Of a stretch of DNA of 64,000 nt, positions 42,278 through 49,545 are shown piece by piece. How positions within the stretch are numbered: the first letter of the stretch is position 1; every line of letters begins with the position of its first letter. Source of the stretch: Pseudomonas arsenicoxydans (GTDB lineage: Bacteria > Pseudomonadota > Gammaproteobacteria > Pseudomonadales > Pseudomonadaceae); assembly GCF_006438915.1 (NCBI RefSeq), contig NZ_RCZE01000017.1, positions 1-64,000 on the forward strand. Reading direction: 5' to 3'. Made by a program: the position numbers and the translations under genes. Under the pieces are notes generated by a model. That model saw only the letters and a program-made list of their open reading frames with translations, was not told where the DNA came from and made no database searches.

Positions 42278-42871
42278 ATGTTGAAAAAGACTCTCGCCGC
42301 TCTGGCAATCGGTTCCGCCCTGTTGTCCGCCAATGTAATGGCCGCTGACTACGTCGTCGACAAAACGGGCCAGCACGCCTTCGTCGACTTCAAGATCAGC
42401 CACCTGGGTTACAGCTACATCACCGGTACTTTCAAGGACATCGACGGCAAGTTCAGCTTTGATGCGGCCAAGCCAGAAGACAGCAAGATCGAGTTCAACG
42501 TGAACACGGCGAGCGTTTTCACCAACAACGCTGAGCGTGACAAGCACATCTCCAGCAAAGACTTCCTGAAAGTAGCTGATTTCCCTAAAGCCACATTCGT
42601 GTCCACCAGCGTTAAAACCACCGGTAAAAACGCTGACGGTAAAGTCACTGCCGACGTGGCTGGCGACCTGACCATTGTCGGTGTCACCAAGCCAGTCGTG
42701 GTCAAGGCCACGTTCCTGGGTGAAGGCAAGGATCCATGGGGCGGCTACCGTGCCGGCTTCGAAGGCACCACCAGCATCAAGCGTTCTGATTTCGGCAAGA
42801 TGATGGACCTGGGTCCACAGTCCGACGCGGTTGATCTGTACATCACCTTTGAAGGTGTGAAAGCGAAGTAA
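42278..42871 (+). CDS. YceI-family periplasmic lipid-binding protein (PasP-like)
   Basis: A 197-residue protein with a signal peptide (residues 1-23, LLSANVMAAD). The mature YceI beta-barrel begins YVVDKTGQHAFVDFKISHLGYSYITG and includes FNVNTASVFTNNAERDKHI and GDLTIVGVTKPV. YceI barrels bind isoprenoid-type lipids such as ubiquinone. The P. aeruginosa orthologue in this neighbourhood is reported as a secreted factor, PasP. It follows cytochrome b561 by 32 bp and ends before a strong terminator. Confidence 0.92.
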   Translation: MLKKTLAALAIGSALLSANVMAADYVVDKTGQHAFVDFKISHLGYSYITGTFKDIDGKFSFDAAKPEDSKIEFNVNTASVFTNNAERDKHISSKDFLKVADFPKATFVSTSVKTTGKNADGKVTADVAGDLTIVGVTKPVVVKATFLGEGKDPWGGYRAGFEGTTSIKRSDFGKMMDLGPQSDAVDLYITFEGVKAK

Positions 42872-42890
42872 TTTTCGCCGCAGACACAAG

Positions 42891-42924
42891 AACGCCCCCG
42901 ACCTCATGGTCGGGGGCGTTTTTT
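42891..42924 (+). terminator. Intrinsic terminator after yceI
   Basis: AACGCCCCCGACC and GGTCGGGGGCGTT around a 4-base loop, followed by T6. It lies 20 bp after the yceI stop. Confidence 0.95.
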
Positions 42925-42961
42925 ATTGCCCACCAAAAATGCACAGGCGCTACACGTCTAA

Positions 42962-43051
42962 TGTGGGAGCGGGCTTGCTCGCGAAGGCGCCAGGTCAGTC
43001 GACATCAATGTTGAATGATCCACCGCTTTCGCGAGCAAGCCCGCTCCCACA
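42962..43051. repeat. REPIN
   Basis: Inverted REP pair with GTCAGTCGACATCAATGTTGAATGA-type interior, between the yceI and rhlE terminators. Confidence 0.88.
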
Positions 43052-43090
43052 TTTGATCTTTGGTGAGATCGGTAATTGTGCGTGGTCCAG

Positions 43091-43127
43091 AAAAAATGCC
43101 CCGGATCGTGAGATCCGGGGCATTTTT
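43091..43127. terminator. Bidirectional terminator, mainly for rhlE
   Basis: AAAAAATGCCCCGGATC and GATCCGGGGCATTTTT around a short GTGA loop. It lies 15 bp beyond the rhlE stop. Confidence 0.93.
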
Positions 43128-43142
43128 CATGGCGGCGAAAAC

Positions 43143-45020
43143 TTAGCGGTTGCGGGTCAGCAACGCTGGTTTTTCGCCGCGTGGACGGCCTGGCAGTTGA
43201 TCAAGTTGCTCGGGAGTCGGGAACCGATCGGTTTTCGACTCTTTATGGATGATCTTTGGTGCCGGGCCACGCGGGTTCTGCACGGCCGGTTCCGAGCGCG
43301 GTTGCTCGTCACGGGCCGGACGGCGGTTGCGGGACTCTTCGCGACGGGCCTGACCGTCACGTGGCGCACCGTTGCGTGGGCCGCTGCGCTTGGCCGGTGG
43401 CGTGCCGGTGGTGGCGCCGTCGCTGCTGCGCGGACCGCTTTGGCGACCCTGAGGCTTGCCGCCGGTGCGTGGAGCACCTGCGCCAGCCGTCGTGCCTTGT
43501 GCCGGAGCACCCGGACGGCGACCACGGCCCTGAGCCGGTTTGGCTTGAGGGACGTAATCAACGCGGTTACCGAAGTTATCCACGTCGTCGTCCAGGAACT
43601 CGTCCGGCGCACGGTCAGCAGCGGCAGCGCGTGGCGCTGGACGTTGTTGTTCACGTGCCGGGGTGCCTTCGCGTGGCTTGTGTTCACGGGCCGGGCGATC
43701 GCCACGGCCAGTGGCAGCCGGTTTTTCCTTGCCGCCCTTGTCCTTGCCTTTGTCCTTGCGACCGCCGCCACCACCGGTGCCGTTCGGGCCGTCGCCGCGT
43801 GGGCCACGTGGGTTGCGCGGGTTACGCACATCCGGACGCTCGCGAACTTCAGGCTTCTCGGCTTCTACAGCGCTGGAGTCGAAGCCCATCAGGTTGCCAT
43901 CGGCAATCTTCTGCTTGGTCATGCGTTCGATGCTTTTCAGCAGCTTCTCTTCGTCCGGAGCGACCAGCGAGATCGCCTCGCCCGAACGACCGGCACGGCC
44001 AGTACGGCCGATACGGTGCACGTAGTCTTCGTCGACGTTCGGCAGTTCGAAGTTGACCACGTGTGGCAACTGGTCAATGTCCAGGCCGCGAGCGGCGATG
44101 TCGGTGGCGACCAGGATGCGCACTTCACCGGCCTTGAAGTCGGCCAGGGCTTTGGTGCGAGCGTTCTGGCTCTTGTTACCGTGGATCGCGACGGCGCTGA
44201 GGCCGTGTTTGTCCAGGTACTCGGCCAGGCGGTTGGCGCCGTGCTTGGTGCGGGTGAACACCAGCACCTGTTCCCAGGCGCCTGCGGTGATCAGGTGGGC
44301 CAGCAGCGAACGCTTGTGGTTGGCTGGCAGGCGGAATACGCGCTGTTCGATACGCTCGACCGTGGTGTTGGGCGGCGTGACTTCGATGCGTTCCGGGTTG
44401 TGCAGCAGCTTGCCGGCGAGGTCGGTGATGTCCTTGGAGAACGTCGCCGAGAACAGCAGGTTCTGCCGTTTGGCCGGAAGGCGGGCCAGGACCTTCTTCA
44501 CGTCATGGACAAAGCCCATGTCGAGCATGCGGTCGGCTTCGTCCAGCACGAGGATTTCCACGTGGGACAAATCGACGCTGCCTTGGCCGGCGAGGTCGAG
44601 CAGGCGGCCAGGGCAGGCCACCAGCACGTCAACACCACGGGACATGGCCTGAACCTGCGGGTTCATGCCGACGCCGCCGAAGATGCAGGCGCTGACGAAC
44701 TTCAGGTCACGGGCATAGACCTTGAAGCTCTCGTGGACTTGAGCCGCGAGTTCGCGAGTAGGGGTCAGGACCAGGACGCGCGGTTGGCGCGGGCCGTGAC
44801 GCTGGGATTTGTCCGGGTGACCGTTAGGGAACAACCGTTCCAGGATCGGAAGGGCGAAGCCACCGGTTTTACCAGTACCTGTCTGAGCCGCAACCATCAG
44901 GTCGCGACCTTGCAACACGGCGGGAATGGCCCGCTGTTGCACCGGAGTAGGCTCGGTATAGCCCGCTGCCTCGATGGCGCGGACTAAAGCCTCGGAGAGA
45001 CCGAGGGAAGCAAAGGACAT
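43143..45020 (-). CDS. rhlE: RhlE-type DEAD-box RNA helicase
   Basis: A 625-residue ATP-dependent RNA helicase. Motif I is AQTGTGKT (residues 45-52), PTRELAAQV follows, DEAD is at 160-163, SAT at 191-193 and HRIGRTGRAGR near 340. From about residue 380 the protein is a long basic, Gly/Arg/Pro-rich, low-complexity tail of the kind that helps RNA binding and condensate formation in Pseudomonas RhlE proteins. The start MSFASLGLSEALVRAIEAAGY is typical. A leader of about 200 bases lies upstream. Confidence 0.93.
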   Translation of the reverse strand: MSFASLGLSEALVRAIEAAGYTEPTPVQQRAIPAVLQGRDLMVAAQTGTGKTGGFALPILERLFPNGHPDKSQRHGPRQPRVLVLTPTRELAAQVHESFKVYARDLKFVSACIFGGVGMNPQVQAMSRGVDVLVACPGRLLDLAGQGSVDLSHVEILVLDEADRMLDMGFVHDVKKVLARLPAKRQNLLFSATFSKDITDLAGKLLHNPERIEVTPPNTTVERIEQRVFRLPANHKRSLLAHLITAGAWEQVLVFTRTKHGANRLAEYLDKHGLSAVAIHGNKSQNARTKALADFKAGEVRILVATDIAARGLDIDQLPHVVNFELPNVDEDYVHRIGRTGRAGRSGEAISLVAPDEEKLLKSIERMTKQKIADGNLMGFDSSAVEAEKPEVRERPDVRNPRNPRGPRGDGPNGTGGGGGRKDKGKDKGGKEKPAATGRGDRPAREHKPREGTPAREQQRPAPRAAAADRAPDEFLDDDVDNFGNRVDYVPQAKPAQGRGRRPGAPAQGTTAGAGAPRTGGKPQGRQSGPRSSDGATTGTPPAKRSGPRNGAPRDGQARREESRNRRPARDEQPRSEPAVQNPRGPAPKIIHKESKTDRFPTPEQLDQLPGRPRGEKPALLTRNR

Positions 45021-45228
45021 GAGTAATCCTGTTTTAGTTAGGGCTTGGCCCAATGGGAGTCTTGCCTGGCGCGAATGGCGTTTAAGAGGAACGCAATCCC
45101 GTCCGGTCCTGCTGGGCCTTGAAAGCTCGTCTGGAGCGCTCGCGCGGGCTGAAGAGCTGCGCTGTAGCGGGGTCGAGATGCCTTGAACAAGTCCGAGCGT
45201 CCGGGCGTGAGCCTGGCGGGAAGGCCGG

Positions 45229-45234
45229 AGTATA
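45229..45234 (-). promoter_or_regulatory. Possible rhlE promoter -10 box
   Basis: On the minus strand TATACT lies about 210 bases upstream of the rhlE ATG, just past the stop of the binding-protein gene. No clear -35 box is visible. If used, the mRNA has a long GC-rich leader. Confidence 0.35.
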
Positions 45235-45243
45235 ACAGAGCAA

Positions 45244-46071
45244 TCACTGCGCGCCGCTTTCCTGCTGCTCAACGGTTTTTACGGTGGCGGTGGTGGCGGT
45301 GGCGGCTTTCGCATCGGCACTCACATCGGCACTTGGACCGGCACCGTAACGGGCGCTCAACTCCGCGTAGGCGGGCTCGCGCTTGAAACGCTTGAGTTCG
45401 GCACCAAAACGCTGCACCAGCAGGTCCATGCCGGCATTTTTGCGTACCGCCAGAAACTGACTCTGATGGCTGATTACGGTCGGGTTCTCAGTGATCCTGC
45501 CGCGGATGCCCAATTCATCGAGCAGGTGCTGGCCGACCCGGCGATCCGTGATCAACAGGTCGATTCGCCCGCGTAACAGTTTGCCGAAGTTGGCCTCATG
45601 GGTTGGCGCCGGTTCACGAGTGAACAGGGTTGAGTCGCTGAAATCCTTGCTATAGAGATAGCCCGGCGAGGTGCCGATGGTCAGGCCTTTCAGGTCGTCG
45701 AGGGTGCGAAACGGATGCGGTTTGTCATTGGCGTAGAACATCACGAATTCGACTTCCGAAAGCGGCTCCACGGGATAGAGCAGGGTCGCGTCACGTTCAT
45801 CGCTGTGGAAAATGTCCAGCGCGCCGTCCGCCTGGCCGGTTTCGAGCATCGACAGGCAGCGTTTCCACGGCAGGAATTGCCAATCCACTTCGATCCCCAG
45901 GCGTTTGAAGACGATGGCCGTGGTTTCGTAATCCAGTCCCAGGGCTTTGCCGTCTTCCTCGTAGACGTAAGGCGCCCACGGTTCGGTGACAATGCGCAGC
46001 TTCTCGCCCCGGGCGGCGAAGCTCAGGCAAGTAAAAAGCAACACTGTCAAAAATTGCGAAATCAGGGGCAT
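45244..46071 (-). CDS. Periplasmic solute-binding protein, family 3
   Basis: A 275-residue protein with a signal peptide (residues 1-22) and a bilobed amino-acid-type binding domain: LRIVTEPWAPYVYEEDGKALGLDYETTAIVFKRLGIEVDW, then GQADGALDIFHSDER, then LKGLTIGTSPGYLYSKDF. No transporter genes are adjacent, so it may be an orphan sensor or scavenging protein. The final 27 residues are Ala/Thr/Lys-rich and disordered. Ligand unknown. rhlE follows downstream on the same strand. Confidence 0.82.
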   Translation of the reverse strand: MPLISQFLTVLLFTCLSFAARGEKLRIVTEPWAPYVYEEDGKALGLDYETTAIVFKRLGIEVDWQFLPWKRCLSMLETGQADGALDIFHSDERDATLLYPVEPLSEVEFVMFYANDKPHPFRTLDDLKGLTIGTSPGYLYSKDFSDSTLFTREPAPTHEANFGKLLRGRIDLLITDRRVGQHLLDELGIRGRITENPTVISHQSQFLAVRKNAGMDLLVQRFGAELKRFKREPAYAELSARYGAGPSADVSADAKAATATTATVKTVEQQESGAQ

Positions 46072-46147
46072 GGCTTGAGATTACGACGAGAACTCATAAA
46101 GAGCCAGAAACTGGATCCAGATGCTCTGGCACAAGGCATATTCCATA

Positions 46148-46178
46148 AAAAAGGCCCTGGATTTCGCCAGAGCCTTTT
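46148..46178 (-). terminator. Intrinsic terminator after metF
   Basis: On the minus strand GGCTCTGG and CCAGGGCC (one mismatch) surround a 6-base loop, followed by T6. It begins 18 bp after the metF stop. Confidence 0.85.
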
Positions 46179-46195
46179 CGGGGTTTTGCACTGTT

Positions 46196-47041
46196 TCAGC
46201 GCGGCAACTTCAGGTTATTCCACACTGCCAGGCTCGCTTCAGCCTGATTCAGTGTGTAGAAGTGCAGGCCCGGTGCACCACCTTGCAGCAGGCGTTCACA
46301 CATTTCGGTGATGACTTGCTCACCAAAGCTTTGAATGCTTTGGGTGTCGTCGCCGTAGGCTTCCAGCTGTTTACGGATCCAGCGCGGGATTTCCGCGCCG
46401 CAGGCGTCAGAGAAGCGCGCCAGTTTGCTGTAGTTGGTGATCGGCATGATCCCCGGCACGATCGGGATGGTCACGCCCGCCGCCCGTACACGCTCGACGA
46501 AGTAGAAGTAGCTGTCGGCGTTGAAGAAGTACTGGGTGATCGCGCTGTCGGCGCCAGCGTTGGCCTTGCGCACGAAGTTGGCGATATCGTCTTCGAAGTT
46601 GCGCGCTTGCGGGTGCATTTCCGGGTAAGCGGCGACTTCGATGTGGAAATGATTGCCGGTCTCTTCACGAATGAATTCGACCAGGTCATTGGCGTGGCGC
46701 ATTTCGCCGCTGGCCATGCCCATGCCCGAAGGCAGGTCACCGCGCAAGGCAACGATACGTTTGATGCCGGCGGCCTTGTACTGGGCCAGCAGGCCGCGCA
46801 AGTCGTCCTTGCTGTCGCCTACGCAAGACAGATGCGGGGCGGCAGGGACTTTGACTTCGCTTTCGAGTTGCAACACGGTGTTGAGCGTTCGATCACGGGT
46901 CGAACCGCCAGCGCCATAGGTGCAGGAGAAGAAATCGGGGTTGTACGTGGCCAGCTGACGGGCAGTGGCGAGCAGCTTTTCATGCCCAGCGTCGGTCTTC
47001 GTAGGGAAGAACTCGAAGCTGTAGCGACGGTCTTGGGACAT
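46196..47041 (-). CDS. metF: MetF, 5,10-methylenetetrahydrofolate reductase
   Basis: A 281-residue FAD-dependent TIM-barrel enzyme that makes 5-methyl-THF, the methyl donor for homocysteine. It starts MSQDRRYSFEFFPTKTDAGHEKL; family blocks FFSCTYGAGGSTRD, YKAAGIKRIVALRGDLP and AITQYFFNADSYFYFVERV are intact. The start at 47041 excludes 16 unlikely upstream codons. ahcY lies upstream on the same strand, with a REPIN between, so the two are neighbours in the methyl cycle and may share transcripts. Confidence 0.95.
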   Translation of the reverse strand: MSQDRRYSFEFFPTKTDAGHEKLLATARQLATYNPDFFSCTYGAGGSTRDRTLNTVLQLESEVKVPAAPHLSCVGDSKDDLRGLLAQYKAAGIKRIVALRGDLPSGMGMASGEMRHANDLVEFIREETGNHFHIEVAAYPEMHPQARNFEDDIANFVRKANAGADSAITQYFFNADSYFYFVERVRAAGVTIPIVPGIMPITNYSKLARFSDACGAEIPRWIRKQLEAYGDDTQSIQSFGEQVITEMCERLLQGGAPGLHFYTLNQAEASLAVWNNLKLPR

Positions 47042-47088
47042 GGGAATACCCTTGAAAACGCGTAAGCCTTTGAGGCGTGCACATCCCA

Positions 47089-47178
47089 TGTGGGAGCGGG
47101 CTTGCTCGCGAAAGCGGTGGGTCAGTCAGCATTAATGTCGAATGATAAACCGCCTTCGCGAGCAAGCCCGCTCCCACA
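47089..47178. repeat. REPIN between ahcY and metF
   Basis: Inverted REP pair filling most of the ahcY-metF gap. Its interior (CAGTCAGCATTAATGTCGAATGATAA) is related to that of the REPINs at 17331 and 42962. Confidence 0.9.
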
Positions 47179-47201
47179 GGGAGAGCAGGCAGCAGTTCCA
47201 A

Positions 47202-48611
47202 TCAGTAGCGGTAAGCGTGCGGCTTGAACGGACCTTCGACGGTCACGCCGATGTAGTCGGCCTGGGTCTTGGTCAGTTGAGTCACAACGCCGCCGAAACC
47301 GCGGACCATTTCCAGGGCCACTTCTTCGTCGAGTTTCTTCGGCAGTACTTCAACGGTCAGGCGCTCGGCTTTCTGGGCTGGCGACAGGTCGGCGTACTTC
47401 TGGCCGAACAGGAAGATCTGTGCCAGAACCTGGTTGGCGAACGAACCGTCCATGATGCGGCTTGGGTGACCGGTAGCGTTACCCAGGTTAACCAGACGGC
47501 CTTCGGCCAGCAGAATCAGGTAGTCATCGTTCTGAGCGTCGAAAGCGCCCGGGCCGGTGCGGTGGATTTTGTGAACCTGTGGCTTCACTTCTTCCCACGC
47601 CCAGTTTTTGCGCATGAAAGCGGTGTCGATTTCGTTGTCGAAGTGACCGATGTTGCAGACAACAGCGCGCTTCTTCAGGGCTTTGAGCATGTTCGAGTCG
47701 CAAACATTGACGTTACCGGTGGTGGTCACGATCAGGTCGATCTTGCCCAGCAGCGCTTTGTCGATGCTTGCTTCGGTGCCGTCGTTGATGCCGTCGATGA
47801 ACGGCGAAACCAGCTCGTAGCCGTCCATGCAGGCTTGCATGGCGCAGATCGGATCGACTTCGGAAACTTTAACGATCATGCCTTCCTGACGCAGGGACTG
47901 GGCGGAGCCCTTGCCCACGTCACCGTAACCGATGACCAGCGCTTGCTTGCCGGACAGCAGGTGGTCGGTACCGCGCTTGATCGCGTCGTTCAGGCTGTGA
48001 CGGCAGCCGTACTTATTGTCGTTCTTGGACTTGGTTACCGAGTCGTTGACGTTGATGGCCGGGATTTTAAGCTCGCCCTTGGCCAGCATGTCCAGCAGAC
48101 GGTGAACGCCAGTGGTGGTTTCTTCGGTCACGCCGTGGACGCGGTCCAGAACCTGTGGGTACTTGTCGTGCAGCAGCTGAGTCAGGTCGCCGCCGTCGTC
48201 GAGGATCATGTTGGCATCCCAAGGCGCGCCATCTTTCAGGATGGTTTGCTCCAGGCACCACTCGTACTCTTCTTCAGTTTCGCCTTTCCAGGCGAAAACC
48301 GGGATGCCGGCAGCAGCGATAGCGGCAGCGGCCTGGTCTTGAGTCGAGAAAATGTTGCAGGACGACCAACGTACTTCGGCACCCAGGGCAACCAGGGTTT
48401 CGATCAGCACGGCAGTCTGAATGGTCATGTGGATGCAGCCGAGGATTTTCGCGCCTTTGAGCGGCTGCTCACCGACGTATTTGCGGCGCAGACCCATCAG
48501 GGCAGGCATTTCGGATTCGGCGATGATGGTTTCGCGACGGCCCCAGGCAGCCAGGGACATGTCGGCAACTTTGTAATCGTTAAAATCTGCAGGCGTGATA
48601 ACAGCGCTCAT
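47202..48611 (-). CDS. ahcY: AhcY (SahH), S-adenosylhomocysteine hydrolase
   Basis: A 469-residue NAD-dependent enzyme that splits SAH into homocysteine and adenosine, relieving SAH inhibition of methyltransferases. NAD-binding motif VIGYGDVGKGSAQSLR and the substrate blocks FSTQDQAAAAIAAAGIPVFAWKGETEEEYEWC and DGAPWDANMILDDGGDL are present. The C-terminus ends in PHAYRY, the residues that reach the NAD site. The ATG at 48611 follows GGAGG; a 324-bp non-coding leader with promoter and SAH riboswitch lies upstream. Confidence 0.97.
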   Translation of the reverse strand: MSAVITPADFNDYKVADMSLAAWGRRETIIAESEMPALMGLRRKYVGEQPLKGAKILGCIHMTIQTAVLIETLVALGAEVRWSSCNIFSTQDQAAAAIAAAGIPVFAWKGETEEEYEWCLEQTILKDGAPWDANMILDDGGDLTQLLHDKYPQVLDRVHGVTEETTTGVHRLLDMLAKGELKIPAINVNDSVTKSKNDNKYGCRHSLNDAIKRGTDHLLSGKQALVIGYGDVGKGSAQSLRQEGMIVKVSEVDPICAMQACMDGYELVSPFIDGINDGTEASIDKALLGKIDLIVTTTGNVNVCDSNMLKALKKRAVVCNIGHFDNEIDTAFMRKNWAWEEVKPQVHKIHRTGPGAFDAQNDDYLILLAEGRLVNLGNATGHPSRIMDGSFANQVLAQIFLFGQKYADLSPAQKAERLTVEVLPKKLDEEVALEMVRGFGGVVTQLTKTQADYIGVTVEGPFKPHAYRY

Positions 48612-48620
48612 GATGAGCCT

Positions 48621-48643
48621 CCATTCGTAATGTATGCGAATGG
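48621..48643 (-). promoter_or_regulatory. Hairpin touching the ahcY ribosome-binding site
   Basis: In the transcript CCATTCG (48643-48637) pairs with CGAATGG (48627-48621), with a 9-base loop. The final GG of the stem is the start of the GGAGG ribosome-binding site. This is a plausible expression platform for the riboswitch upstream; the direction of control cannot be told from sequence. Confidence 0.55.
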
Positions 48644-48660
48644 GCGCCGTTGTGCGTTTA

Positions 48661-48745
48661 GTGTCTGACCGATAACGGTCAAGCAACGCCCCATCCGAGC
48701 CTGACAGGTCGAACCTGCTGCAGCGCCCCTCGGACAGGTGGCGGG
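48661..48745 (-). promoter_or_regulatory. S-adenosylhomocysteine (SAH) riboswitch
   Basis: The leader of ahcY carries the SAH riboswitch core. In the transcript TCCGAGGGGCGCTGC (48734-48720) is followed by AGCAGGTTCGACCTGT and then CAGGCTCGGA (48703-48694), so TCCGAG pairs with CTCGGA as the P1 helix. A further stem GACCG/CGGTC is at 48680-48667. This class is known upstream of ahcY in pseudomonads and turns expression on when SAH accumulates. Boundaries are approximate. Confidence 0.88.
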
Positions 48746-48775
48746 AAAACGGTAGCAATGGAACGTTACCGTTTT
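48746..48775 (-). promoter_or_regulatory. Inverted repeat between the ahcY promoter and riboswitch
   Basis: AAAACGGTA (48746-48754) and TACCGTTTT (48767-48775) are perfect 9-bp arms with a 12-base spacer. It would lie at the very start of the ahcY mRNA, or could be an operator just downstream of the -10 box. No protein is assigned. Confidence 0.5.
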
Positions 48776-48787
48776 GAAACGGTGGCG

Positions 48788-48815
48788 ATTATAGCCGTGT
48801 GAGCGATACTTCCAA
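48788..48815 (-). promoter_or_regulatory. Sigma-70-type promoter for ahcY
   Basis: On the minus strand TTGGAA (48815-48810) and TATAAT (48793-48788) are separated by 16 bp. Transcription would begin near 48781, giving a leader of about 170 bases that contains the riboswitch. The -10 box is perfect, the -35 box matches four of six positions. Confidence 0.65.
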
Positions 48816-48935
48816 AGCGTTTCTATTGGTCAATGTCTGAACGGTAATCGAGACCATAGCCTATGCGTAATAGAGCTCTGGCCCGGGCTCTGCCATGATG
48901 CCCCCCATCATTTCGCAAGACGCTCAGGAGTGAAT
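48816..48935. other. Remaining intergenic DNA between ahcY promoter and thioesterase gene
   Basis: About 120 bases with no gene seen. It separates the divergent ahcY promoter from the thioesterase ribosome-binding site (CAGGAG at 48925-48930). Confidence 0.5.
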
Positions 48936-49340
48936 ATGAATTTCCACACCCGCAAATGGGTTAAACCTGAAGACCTCAACCCCAACGGCACGCTGTTCGG
49001 CGGCAGCCTGTTGCGCTGGATCGACGAAGAAGCGGCGATCTATGCCATCGTTCAACTGGGCAACCAGCGCGTCGTCACCAAGTACATTTCCGAAATCAAC
49101 TTCGTCAGCGCTTCGCGCCAGGGCGACATCATCGAGCTGGGCATCACCGCGACCGAGTTCGGTCGCACGTCGATCAGCCTGACCTGCGAAGTGCGCAACA
49201 AGATCACCCGTAAAAGCATCCTGACGGTAGAGAAGATGGTGTTCGTCAACCTCGGCGAAGACGGCTTGCCGGCACCGCACGGGCGTACCGAGATCAAGTA
49301 CGTCAAAGACCAGTTTCAGGATGATGTGGCCAGCGAATGA
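48936..49340 (+). CDS. Acyl-CoA thioesterase (YciA-like hotdog protein)
   Basis: A 134-residue hotdog-fold protein. The pattern VKPEDLNPNGTLFGGSLLRWIDEEAAIYAI holds the active-site Asn and Asp region of YciA/cytosolic thioesterases, followed by TKYISEINFVSASRQGDIIELG. These enzymes hydrolyse acyl-CoA to free CoA and acid with broad specificity. ATG 48936 follows CAGGAG; a GTG two codons upstream is also open. It stands alone, with ahcY divergent and a REPIN downstream. Confidence 0.9.
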   Translation: MNFHTRKWVKPEDLNPNGTLFGGSLLRWIDEEAAIYAIVQLGNQRVVTKYISEINFVSASRQGDIIELGITATEFGRTSISLTCEVRNKITRKSILTVEKMVFVNLGEDGLPAPHGRTEIKYVKDQFQDDVASE

Positions 49341-49356
49341 CATCGGTGGTGCGCCC

Positions 49357-49449
49357 TTCGCGAGCAAGCCCGCTCCCACACTTAATCTCGGTCGATCACA
49401 AAAGCTGTGCTCACTGAAGATCTCATGTGGGAGCGGGCTTGCTCGCGAA
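49357..49449. repeat. REPIN
   Basis: Inverted REP pair with a loop of about 45 bases (ATCTCGGTCGATCACAAAAG...), after the thioesterase gene. The interior is close to those at 37064 and 53204. Confidence 0.88.
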
Positions 49450-49545
49450 GGCGGCCTAACCGTCAATGATGATTTAGCGGACCACTGAACAGCGCCGAAC
49501 CACGCGTGTCGTACCTACATGACACGCCACTGGTTCAGGAACGCT

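Noticed and set aside
42906..44987. A 693-codon open frame on the plus strand opposite rhlE
   Set aside because: It runs through a REPIN and a terminator and mirrors the helicase codons; no domain is visible.
47142..48668. A 508-codon open frame on the plus strand opposite ahcY
   Set aside because: Antisense shadow of ahcY that begins inside a REPIN.
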